DNA of 5,117 bases from an uncultured Planctomycetaceae bacterium. GTDB taxonomy: Bacteria > Planctomycetota > Planctomycetia > Planctomycetales > Planctomycetaceae. The DNA is taken from positions 1 to 5,117 of the forward strand of contig CAIXQV010000583.1 in the NCBI GenBank assembly GCA_903921605.1, written 5' to 3'. Below the pieces are notes generated by a model. That model saw only the letters and a program-made list of their open reading frames with translations. It had not been told where the DNA came from and searched no databases. A program made the translations under genes and the position numbers. Numbering within the stretch: position 1 is the first letter of the stretch; each line of letters starts with the position of its first letter. This document shows, one piece after another, positions 1-5,010 of this stretch.

Positions 1-576
1 ATTGAGGCTGATCTGCGAGACGCCCGGTGACACGACCCTCGTTTTTCCAACGAGGTCCATCGAAATTGTGTGCAGCCCCTTACCTCGTAAATGCCACTGT
101 TGAGTATTCTGCTCACCGGTGGTGAGCATTGATTGCCCATTCACCGCTGACGACACTGCTTTCGGTGGACCGGCGAGATAAACGTCCCCAAGGGCCAGAG
201 GAACGATGACCCATTCTTTAACGGAGTTTACCTGAATCTGTAGATCAATTTTCAGGCGCACTTCGTCCTGATCAATGCTGCCCTCAACTTCCAGTTGAGA
301 TACTGTGAAGCGCGGCTCATTTCGCTGTCCTTCAACACGTTGCAGAATCTCTTCAACAATGCCGTTGCCCAGCAGATCAGAGACTGGGACCAGTTGGCCC
401 TGAGGAGTCCGAAAAAGGATTGCCCCCGCCTCCACACTGGATTCCGCCGCAACTGCGGCAGTCGCTTCGTTCGTCCCGGAGGGTGGCAGTAGAGCGTTAT
501 CAGACTGGGCGTAAAGCCCAGATCCAGACAAGATCATCCAAAGCTGCAGTGACAGCAGGCAGATTAATGGCCTCAT
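1..576 (-). CDS. Secreted protein of unknown function (3' end outside the window)
   Basis: An open frame runs from an ATG at 576 to the left edge with no stop in 192 codons, so the C-terminus is missing. Residues 1-23 form a Sec-type signal peptide: a short basic start (MRP), a hydrophobic core (LICLLSLQLWMIL), then SGSGLYA with likely cleavage before Gln24. Residues 25-50 are Ala/Ser/Pro-rich and look like a linker. From about residue 52 the protein looks folded: a helical stretch (VSDLLGNGIVEEILQRVE) and then alternating polar and hydrophobic beta-like segments, including LEVEGSIDQDEVRLKIDLQI and EWVIVPLAL. I infer an extracytoplasmic beta-rich domain. I do not recognise a named family, although the style matches large hypothetical secreted proteins of planctomycetes. 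ATG 576 is preferred because AGGAAG lies 7 nt upstream. An in-frame ATG at 597 would add MQKGSGS but has no well-placed ribosome site. An in-frame TAA at 631-633 closes the frame upstream. It follows the phosphatase gene by 99 nt on the same strand, so co-transcription is likely. Confidence 0.85.
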   Translation of the reverse strand, partial: MRPLICLLSLQLWMILSGSGLYAQSDNALLPPSGTNEATAAVAAESSVEAGAILFRTPQGQLVPVSDLLGNGIVEEILQRVEGQRNEPRFTVSQLEVEGSIDQDEVRLKIDLQIQVNSVKEWVIVPLALGDVYLAGPPKAVSSAVNGQSMLTTGEQNTQQWHLRGKGLHTISMDLVGKTRVVSPGVSQISLN

Positions 577-583
577 CGACCCG

Positions 584-589
584 CTTCCT
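584..589 (-). promoter_or_regulatory. Ribosome binding site choosing the 576 start
   Basis: AGGAAG on the minus strand sits 7 nt before ATG 576. It is one of the two clear Shine-Dalgarno sequences in the window, and it decides between the ATG at 576 and the in-frame ATG at 597, which lies upstream of this site. Confidence 0.6.
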
Positions 590-675
590 TTCTGCATCAG
601 ACGACGCGGACTCCGAAAATGACTCTCCTGTTAGTTTAGGCGGAATTTGGCGGCTGGTGAAGGCGTTGAAGGAAA

Positions 676-1473
676 TCAACGGAATGCGGTTACGAGTTCT
701 TGGCGAAGTGTCGCAGTACTGGCAGCAAGCAGGCTTGGAACGAAAACATCAAATTCATCGCCTGTAAGGGTTGTAATGGATCCTCCAGCTTCAGAAACCA
801 GTAAGGCCCCCGCCGCAACATCCCATGCGTAGAGGCTGCTGGACCAAAACGCATCAATTTGACCGCAAGCCACGTAAGCCAGATTCAACGCTGCTGAGCC
901 TGTCCTTTGTACTGTTTGCAGTTGTGTGAGTGCTTTCAGGAATCTCTTCACGGCTGGATTCTCGGGATCCGTTGCGACGGGCAAGCTTGCAATTGCCATC
1001 GCAGACTTCATTTCGGTCTCTCCACTCGTCTGAATGCGCTGCCCGTTGCGAAACGCACCATGTCCAATTACCGCCGAGAAAGTTTCGTTGCGAGTTGGGT
1101 CATGGATAACACCGACAACAATTCGCCCGCCAACAGACAAGGCGATCGATACGCAGTAGTACGGGAAACTGTGCACATAGTTTGTGGTGCCATCGAGTGG
1201 GTCGATAATCCAGAAAGCTTCTGTCCCCGGCGTTCGATCATTGAGATTTTCTTCGCCAAGGAATCCATGGTTTGGAAAATGCCGCTTGAGACTTTGGACG
1301 ATCGCCGACTGTGAGGCTTCATCCGCTTCGGTGACGAGGTTGGACCGACTCTTTTCCCGGACAGAAAATCGTCCAATCCATTCCTGAAGAACTTTTCCAC
1401 CCTGTTGCGCGGCTTCGACTGCGGCTGAGAGCCAGAGTTGCAGATCGTCCGCTTTGAATTCTGATGGCTTCAT
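676..1473 (-). CDS. suhB: Inositol monophosphatase family protein (SuhB type)
   Basis: The 265-residue product has the usual length and motif order of the Mg2+-dependent inositol-1-monophosphatase family. Known members hydrolyse myo-inositol phosphates and related sugar phosphates in the cytoplasm. Visible motifs are LVTEADEAS (residues 46-54), GEEN (73-76, first metal-binding Glu at 74), WIIDPLDGTTNYVHSFP (88-104, metal ligands Asp91 and Asp94, phosphate-binding Gly-Thr-Thr 95-97) and WDVAAGALLVSEAGG (217-231, catalytic Asp218). No key residue is missing, so the enzyme should be active. The motif pattern is closer to SuhB/IMPA than to CysQ or HisN, but substrate choice (inositol phosphate, fructose bisphosphate, histidinol phosphate) cannot be read from sequence alone. 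The start is the first ATG after an in-frame TAA at 1486-1488. No Shine-Dalgarno precedes it. The gene heads a probable two-gene minus-strand unit with the secreted protein downstream and is divergent from the barrel gene. The E. coli SuhB role in rRNA antitermination should not be assumed here. Confidence 0.93.
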   Translation of the reverse strand: MKPSEFKADDLQLWLSAAVEAAQQGGKVLQEWIGRFSVREKSRSNLVTEADEASQSAIVQSLKRHFPNHGFLGEENLNDRTPGTEAFWIIDPLDGTTNYVHSFPYYCVSIALSVGGRIVVGVIHDPTRNETFSAVIGHGAFRNGQRIQTSGETEMKSAMAIASLPVATDPENPAVKRFLKALTQLQTVQRTGSAALNLAYVACGQIDAFWSSSLYAWDVAAGALLVSEAGGSITTLTGDEFDVFVPSLLAASTATLRQELVTAFR

Positions 1474-1614
1474 AGTTTGATAAGTTTAAGTGGAGTCGAG
1501 AGAAGGGGGCGTATTCGAAAGCTTCATCCGCAGGGCTAGCATCTTCTCACTGGGATTCTTCATTTCATCGGTATGACAAGCAGTGCCAAAGGATAGCAGT
1601 CCTATGGTGCTTTA

Positions 1615-1658
1615 AGAAGACTTCAGCCGATGTTCAGAAGAATCTGCTGAAGTGTTCT
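1615..1658. repeat. Imperfect inverted repeat, 13-nt arms, 18-nt spacer
   Basis: The left arm AGAAGACTTCAGC (1615-1627) and right arm GCTGAAGTGTTCT (1646-1658) pair at 12 of 13 positions, the only mismatch being G1619 against G1654. After a C/T mismatch (1628/1645) the helix can continue with GAT (1629-1631) against ATC (1642-1644). It is not a standard intrinsic terminator, because neither strand has a T-run straight after the stem. It lies 142 bp from the phosphatase start and about 85 bp upstream of the candidate barrel-gene promoter. It could be a protein-binding site, a structured leader for the minus-strand transcript, or part of a small RNA. Its role is unknown. Confidence 0.6.
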
Positions 1659-1738
1659 CATCAAGGAAGCAAACTGCCGGACAAAGGACAGGTTGAAGAC
1701 GAATACGTCAGATCATTCGCAGAAACGACACCCTGTCA

Positions 1739-1753
1739 GCATTTGAAAAATGC
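1739..1753. promoter_or_regulatory. 15-bp palindrome over a putative -35 box (possible operator)
   Basis: GCATTT (1739-1744), spacer GAA, then AAATGC (1748-1753) form perfect 6-bp arms. The candidate -35 hexamer TTGAAA (1743-1748) lies inside it. A dimeric regulator bound here would be expected to block or position RNA polymerase. The palindrome is seen directly; its function is inferred. Confidence 0.35.
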
Positions 1754-1772
1754 CGACCATTACACCTATATA
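1743..1772 (+). promoter_or_regulatory. Candidate sigma-70-like promoter of the barrel-protein gene
   Basis: TTGAAA (1743-1748, 5 of 6 to the TTGACA consensus) is followed after 18 bp by TATATA (1767-1772, 4 of 6 to TATAAT). An overlapping TATAAC (1769-1774) matches 5 of 6 but at a 20-bp spacing. Transcription would begin near 1780 and give a leader of roughly 80 nt before ATG 1858. Planctomycete promoter consensus is not well known to me, so this rests on the general bacterial pattern. Confidence 0.4.
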
Positions 1773-1857
1773 ACCAGACGGCACTGCGCGATCCGAACAA
1801 TGATTGATGCTGCGCTTGTGCGTTGAGTATGTCCGTGGTCAATGGTCGGGAACTTCT

Positions 1858-3000
1858 ATGCTGTCTCGTCATACGCTGATTTGCATCCCGATCGTTCTGC
1901 TTTTTGCCGCAAATTCTCGGCTAGTGAGAGGCGAAGAGCCTTTCCTGAATGCTCTGCGGATCACGTCATTTGCAAGCGACTCCGGGGATTCAGAGTTTCC
2001 CCCCGTCTTTGTCTCACACCAAATGACAAAGACCATGCATCAGGAAAACGTATTTGAGAATGGCTCCTTGATTGAAGGGCAAGATGACTTCAGTAACACG
2101 GGTAATGCGGTGAACGTTGCCGAAGACGGCACTTTTGAACCAGTGGGCTTCACTGATGATTCAATCTGCGCGGAGCAGGATTGCGAACAATGCGGCGACT
2201 GTGAGACTCCCCTGGTTCGCCATCGAAATGGTTTTCTTCAGGGTGTTCAGGTGAGCTATGGTTCGATCGGCGATGATCCTGCCACTGGTATTGTCGTGCG
2301 GACGGTCGATACCAGCGCCAGTTTTGCGATACCTCTGGGAAGCATGGACAATGTGATATCCATCACGCCTTACTTTCGGGCTGATTTACTTGAGGCTGCG
2401 GCGATCTTTGATGTTCCTGAATCACTCTACGACACTGGCGTCAAGATGTTTTGGCGTCGTCCGATCTCAGAACGACTAGGGTCGATGATCTTGGTGACCC
2501 CGTCGGTTCGAAGCGATTTTCAGACCAGTGATAACGCGTTTCGGCTGTTTGGTCTCGGCCTTCTGACCTGGCAATGGGTACCGAAAACACTTTCAGTTTC
2601 TGGTGGTGTTGTTTACACGGGACGCCATGACTATCCGGTTTTGCCAGCGATGGGTTTGCTATGGACGCCCTCGCCGTTATGGAAGTATGACATTCAGTTT
2701 CCCTCACCCAGAATCTCCTACCGCTTGGCAAAGAGTGGCTCTGAATATGAGACGTGGGGTTATGTTAGCGGAGTCTTTGGCGGCAACACCTGGGCTGTCA
2801 AGCGGGCGGGTGGAGTCGCGGATGAACTCACACTGAGCGACCTGCGGCTGGTATTCGGTCTCGAACATCTGCAGCCACAAAATCGATCAGTCTTTGTCGA
2901 AGCTGGTTATGTCTTTAACAGGTCCATCGAGTATACCGATATTGCTTTCCAGCAGGATCTGGACGCGGCAATGATGTTAAGGATGGGAGTTTCGTTTTAA
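1858..3000 (+). CDS. Outer-membrane beta-barrel protein (DUF6268-like)
   Basis: This is a 380-residue exported protein. Residues 1-24 are a Sec signal peptide (MLSRHTLICIPIVLLFAANS, then RLVRG before EE). Residues 25-100 are acidic, low in structure and probably a periplasmic linker. A cysteine cluster follows at 104, 109, 112 and 115 (spacing C-x4-C-x2-C-x2-C). From about residue 125 to the end there are repeated amphipathic strands, such as VVRTVDTSASFAIPL, RISYRL, WGYVSGVFGG and SVFVEAGYVFNRSIEY, finishing in LRMGVSF. The terminal Phe is the classic signal for BAM-dependent barrel insertion. The strand pattern and the late GYVFNRSIEY motif resemble planctomycete barrels annotated DUF6268; I make that assignment from memory. 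The substrate or partner is unknown. In-frame TTG 1804 and ATG 1807 would add up to 18 residues ahead of the signal peptide and have no ribosome site, so ATG 1858 is preferred despite only a weak GGGA upstream. The gene ends 19 bp from the convergent scpB, with no visible terminator between. Confidence 0.8.
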   Translation: MLSRHTLICIPIVLLFAANSRLVRGEEPFLNALRITSFASDSGDSEFPPVFVSHQMTKTMHQENVFENGSLIEGQDDFSNTGNAVNVAEDGTFEPVGFTDDSICAEQDCEQCGDCETPLVRHRNGFLQGVQVSYGSIGDDPATGIVVRTVDTSASFAIPLGSMDNVISITPYFRADLLEAAAIFDVPESLYDTGVKMFWRRPISERLGSMILVTPSVRSDFQTSDNAFRLFGLGLLTWQWVPKTLSVSGGVVYTGRHDYPVLPAMGLLWTPSPLWKYDIQFPSPRISYRLAKSGSEYETWGYVSGVFGGNTWAVKRAGGVADELTLSDLRLVFGLEHLQPQNRSVFVEAGYVFNRSIEYTDIAFQQDLDAAMMLRMGVSF

Positions 3001-3019
3001 CGGAGAGGGTCTGGTTGCT

Positions 3020-3796
3020 TCACGCAGCCTCGTCTTCTTCCTCGTTAGGTGTTTCAGCGATCGCGGGTAATGTTCTCTGTCTGCGAAGGGTCTCGAAATT
3101 TGGGAGATCTTCCAGCTTCCGCAGGCCAAACATCGACAGAAACTGCCGAGTCGTCTCGTAAAGAAATGGTCGACCGAGAGAATCATCTTCTCCGCCGATT
3201 CGCAATAGCCCTCGATCCATTAATTGGCGAATCATCTCGGCTGACTGTACACCTCGGATGGCTTCTACGTCGGCTCGCGTAACAGGCTGTTGGTAGGCGA
3301 CAATAGTCAGCGTTTCCATCATGGGTGCTGACAGCTTCATTTCTGCTTGTCGATTGTGGAGACGGTCCAGCCAAGCCGACAATGAAGCTCGCGTCATCAG
3401 AATATAGCCTGACGCCGTTTGCTCAATTCGGAAAGCAGACCGAGTTCGGTCATAGCCATCATTTAGTACCTGAATAAGTTGTTGCACTTCGCGAACGTCA
3501 ATCAATCGAGCGACTTGCGAGAGTTTCTTGGCTGGGGTCGCACCTTCGGCAATCAACAAGGCCGCTTCCAGTCGAGCAAGGCGAGTTGAGCGAACGAGTC
3601 CGCCATCCGCAAGAATCTGAAACGCGCCGCGAGTGTCCCCGGGGGACGATCCTTTCGAGATCAGCCACTGAATTCGCTCTCGGTCTGTGCCACCAGAAGA
3701 GACTGTTGACCAGGGCTGTCCGATTCGTGTCGATGTTCCGCGCGATGATGGGGGCATGGCTGAGAGGAGTCGGCAGAGGAATCGAAAATTCCTCAT
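3020..3796 (-). CDS. scpB: Segregation and condensation protein ScpB
   Basis: ScpB is the winged-helix partner that, as a dimer with the kleisin ScpA, binds SMC and helps compact and separate chromosomes in the cytoplasm. The 258-residue product has both winged-helix regions. The first is about residues 73-148 (RLARLEAALLIAEG, then VQQLIQVLNDGYD, AFRIEQTASGYILMTR). The second is about 155-232, with the signature ETLTIVAYQQPVTRADVEAI (161-180), RGV (181-183), GRPFLYETTRQFLSMFGL (208-225) and LEDLP (228-232). The tail is acidic (NEEEDEAA). Typical ScpB is about 190-200 residues, so roughly 70 N-terminal residues are extra. They look only partly ordered and include PSSRG and SPGDTRGAFQILADGG. 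ATG 3796 is the first normal start after an in-frame TAA near 3900. ATG 3757 (Met14) is an alternative, and neither has a Shine-Dalgarno. No scpA or smc lies in the window. A 21-codon ORF overlaps the start as ATGA. Confidence 0.92.
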   Translation of the reverse strand: MRNFRFLCRLLSAMPPSSRGTSTRIGQPWSTVSSGGTDRERIQWLISKGSSPGDTRGAFQILADGGLVRSTRLARLEAALLIAEGATPAKKLSQVARLIDVREVQQLIQVLNDGYDRTRSAFRIEQTASGYILMTRASLSAWLDRLHNRQAEMKLSAPMMETLTIVAYQQPVTRADVEAIRGVQSAEMIRQLMDRGLLRIGGEDDSLGRPFLYETTRQFLSMFGLRKLEDLPNFETLRRQRTLPAIAETPNEEEDEAA

Positions 3797-3858
3797 GGTT
3801 TTCGGCGTGCAGTTTCGAAGAGAGAAACGAGGAGCCTGGCAATGAGAAAAGTGAGCAT
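3793..3858 (-). CDS. Possible 21-residue leader ORF overlapping scpB
   Basis: ATG at 3858 opens a 21-codon frame encoding the hydrophobic, basic-ended peptide MLTFLIARLLVSLFETARRK-P. Its TGA (3795-3793) overlaps the scpB ATG (3796-3794) in a four-base ATGA. Such overlaps commonly couple translation, and scpB has no Shine-Dalgarno of its own, which makes coupling attractive. Against it, the mini-ORF also lacks a clear ribosome site and is short enough to occur by chance. No function is assigned. Confidence 0.25.
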   Translation of the reverse strand: MLTFLIARLLVSLFETARRKP

Positions 3859-3955
3859 GCGAGATTCGCCGGTCTGTGTAGAGATGTCGGACCTGTTAGC
3901 TCAGAAGAAACTTTAGGTGGTCATGGGAAACTCGTTGCAGAAATCCTCGAGATAG

Positions 3956-4591
3956 TTATTCCGCAGTCTGTTCAGCCTGCCACTGCCTAACCTGATTCAG
4001 AACATTTCTTGCACATTCTTCACGTGACTGCCCTACGGCTTCAAATCGGATTCGGGTCAACTCAGTCTGACCACGAAAGAAAGCTGCGAACCCCACGGGA
4101 GTTTTTGACCCAGCTTCAAACCACATTGTTCTCAATGCTCCGTTAACGTTAAGTTCTTCAACGATCCTCTCGGCACCTCCGGTCGTTTTCGGAGTTTGCT
4201 GCTCTGTGAGTGAGTCGTCAGATGATTCCTCAAGGTCGAACGGATTTGACAGGTCTTTGTCGAAGGCTTCAGTGGAGTCACGTTTCAATGAACGGTCCGC
4301 GTCGGCCGATCTTGAGTTGCTAACGGACGGAGACTCAGCAAACAGCTCGTCGAATTCCTCGCTGGCACCATCTGTCTCGCGGTCAGCACGCGTTTTTCGA
4401 GGTTCAGATTCAGACTCGACAATATCGAACTCATCAAGGAGTTCCTCCGCAGAGTCATCTGTTGCTTCAAGCGGCGTTGTAGAGACAGATGGCATCTGTC
4501 CCGGCGGGCGCAACAACGCAATGGCCGGCACCACAATTAGTGGTAACGTCATCAACAGCGTCGAAAGTAGTCCGCTGCGAGAGGATTCCAT
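3956..4591 (-). CDS. Membrane-anchored protein of unknown function with acidic linker
   Basis: This is a 211-residue protein. Residues 1-7 are polar, and 8-28 form one hydrophobic segment (LLSTLLMTLPLIVVPAIALL) ending in RPPG. It is best read as an N-terminal membrane anchor, since there is no clean signal-peptidase site. Residues 43-135 are rich in Asp, Glu and Ser and probably disordered, with recurring phenylalanine-acidic patches (DEFDIVE, EEFDELF, EAFDKDL, NPFDLEE). Residues 142-205 look like a small folded alpha/beta domain: RIVEELNVNG, LRTMWFEAG, VGFAAFFRGQTELTRIRFEA, then a C-terminal helix ECARNVLNQVRQWQ. I do not recognise a family. The topology (membrane, flexible spacer, small domain) suggests a tethered binding or adaptor module on one side of the membrane, which is inference. 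Start ATG 4591 has a modest GGGA 7 nt upstream. scpB follows 159 nt downstream on the same strand, so the two may share a transcript. Confidence 0.75.
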   Translation of the reverse strand: MESSRSGLLSTLLMTLPLIVVPAIALLRPPGQMPSVSTTPLEATDDSAEELLDEFDIVESESEPRKTRADRETDGASEEFDELFAESPSVSNSRSADADRSLKRDSTEAFDKDLSNPFDLEESSDDSLTEQQTPKTTGGAERIVEELNVNGALRTMWFEAGSKTPVGFAAFFRGQTELTRIRFEAVGQSREECARNVLNQVRQWQAEQTAE

Positions 4592-4604
4592 TCCCGCATC
4601 CCGT

Positions 4605-4639
4605 CTATTTTAAATAGGATTGCCGCTCCATCGGGCAAT
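4605..4639. repeat. 13-bp palindrome adjoining a 6-bp-stem hairpin
   Basis: CTATTT-T-AAATAG (4605-4617) is a perfect palindrome ending 14 bp before the membrane-protein start. One base later ATTGCC (4619-4624) and GGCAAT (4634-4639) form a perfect 6-bp stem with a 9-nt loop. The minus-strand TAAAAT (4612-4607) inside the palindrome could be a -10 box, which would leave a leader of only about ten bases. Operator, promoter or chance are all possible. Confidence 0.3.
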
Positions 4640-4802
4640 TTCTGCCGGATTCTATCGGCCGACAGCAGTTACCACAATTCCAATTTTCGTTTGCCCTCAG
4701 GATGGTAGTTCAGTGAGTGCTGGTTGTTTGCGGAGTCGGCGCCAAGAGGTTTTGTCACGTGCAGAATCATCTCGTGAAGATATTCAGCCTCCGGGCCACA
4801 AA

Positions 4803-4835
4803 CTGAATTTACAGGGATTCAGCGGTTGATTTTTT
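4803..4835 (+). terminator. Weak terminator-like inverted repeat followed by six T
   Basis: CTGAAT (4803-4808) pairs perfectly with ATTCAG (4817-4822) across an 8-nt loop, and TTTTTT follows at 4830-4835. The T-run begins 8 bases past the stem, too far for a standard intrinsic terminator, and no plus-strand gene lies just upstream. Listed for completeness with low confidence. Confidence 0.15.
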
Positions 4836-4920
4836 ATGATGCGATCTGGTTTAAATCTGCGATGGAGAGAAGAATAGGTTTCGTATGATGGCGGGAACCC
4901 CTGGATTACTGCGGCATTTC

Positions 4921-4947
4921 GGGAACCAGCGAGTTTTGCTGGTGACC
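4921..4947 (+). repeat. Hairpin in the leader of the Tat-signal gene
   Basis: ACCAGC (4925-4930) pairs with GCTGGT (4938-4943) around the 7-nt loop GAGTTTT. Beyond a tandem A/G and G/A mismatch, GG (4921-4922) pairs with CC (4946-4947). Tandem G-A mismatches can be stable in RNA. The hairpin lies 63 nt before ATG 5011 and may be part of the 5' leader, or coding if the upstream start at 4885 is used. Confidence 0.3.
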
Positions 4948-4999
4948 TTTCAAACGGCTCGCGTGATCGATGGATTTTACTGCGCACTGCAAAAAATTT

Positions 5000-5003
5000 G
5001 GAG
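5000..5003 (+). promoter_or_regulatory. Ribosome binding site choosing the 5011 start
   Basis: GGAG lies 7 nt before ATG 5011. Together with the export signal that begins there, it supports 5011 over the in-frame ATGs at 4885 and 4888. An ATG at 5004 is in another frame and reaches a TAG after ten codons. Confidence 0.65.
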
Positions 5004-5010
5004 ATGCGGA

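Larger units (their letters stand above)
1474..1857. other. Divergent intergenic region (384 bp)
   Basis: This stretch separates the minus-strand phosphatase start from the plus-strand barrel-protein start. I find no credible coding sequence in it. It holds the 1615-1658 inverted repeat, the 1739-1753 palindrome and a candidate plus-strand promoter (all listed separately). No convincing promoter for the phosphatase was found: a TTGTCA on the minus strand (1579-1574) has no good -10 partner at normal spacing. Confidence 0.7.
4592..5010. other. Divergent intergenic region (419 bp) without a convincing gene
   Basis: This stretch lies between the minus-strand membrane protein and the plus-strand Tat-signal protein. 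Short open frames here (plus-strand 4620-4829, minus-strand 4784-4987) start without ribosome sites and encode compositionally unremarkable peptides, so I do not call them. It contains a 13-bp palindrome next to a small hairpin (4605-4639), an inverted repeat before a T-run (4803-4835) and a hairpin at 4921-4947. TATGAT boxes (4835-4840 and 4884-4889) resemble -10 elements but lack well-spaced -35 partners. An in-frame upstream start for the next gene is possible at 4885. Confidence 0.6.

Noticed and set aside
504..520. CTGGGC/GCCCAG 6-bp hairpin
   Set aside because: It lies inside the signal-peptide coding sequence of the left-edge gene, has no T-run, and is within chance expectation.
420..767. 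115-codon plus-strand open frame
   Set aside because: It is antisense to the secreted-protein start and the end of the phosphatase gene, starts without a ribosome site, and its peptide is rich in Arg/Ser with no fold-like pattern.
907..1314. 135-codon plus-strand open frame
   Set aside because: It is antisense to the conserved phosphatase motifs, whose coding frame fully explains the sequence.
1804..1857. Longer N-terminus for the barrel protein, from TTG 1804 or ATG 1807
   Set aside because: It would place up to 18 residues, with no Shine-Dalgarno, ahead of a good signal peptide that begins at ATG 1858.
3001..3019. Terminator between the convergent barrel gene and scpB
   Set aside because: The 19-bp gap holds no stem-loop or T-run, so any termination there must use another mechanism or lie within the genes.
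3586..3990. 134-codon plus-strand open frame
   Set aside because: It runs antisense across the 5' part of scpB and the gap behind it, with no ribosome site and no recognisable domain.
4206..4613. 135-codon plus-strand open frame rich in serine
   Set aside because: Its serine richness is the antisense image of the acidic linker codons of the minus-strand membrane protein. That protein has a proper membrane segment and domain layout.
4690..4770. tRNA-like stretch (GGTAGTTCAGTGAGTG resembles a D-arm)
   Set aside because: There is no matching acceptor stem, no T-arm GGTTCRANTCC sequence and no consistent cloverleaf.
4892..4927. Direct repeat CGGGAACC at 4892-4899 and 4920-4927
   Set aside because: There are only two 8-bp copies 28 bp apart, with no third copy and no other structure. 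It is plausible by chance and far from a CRISPR or iteron array.
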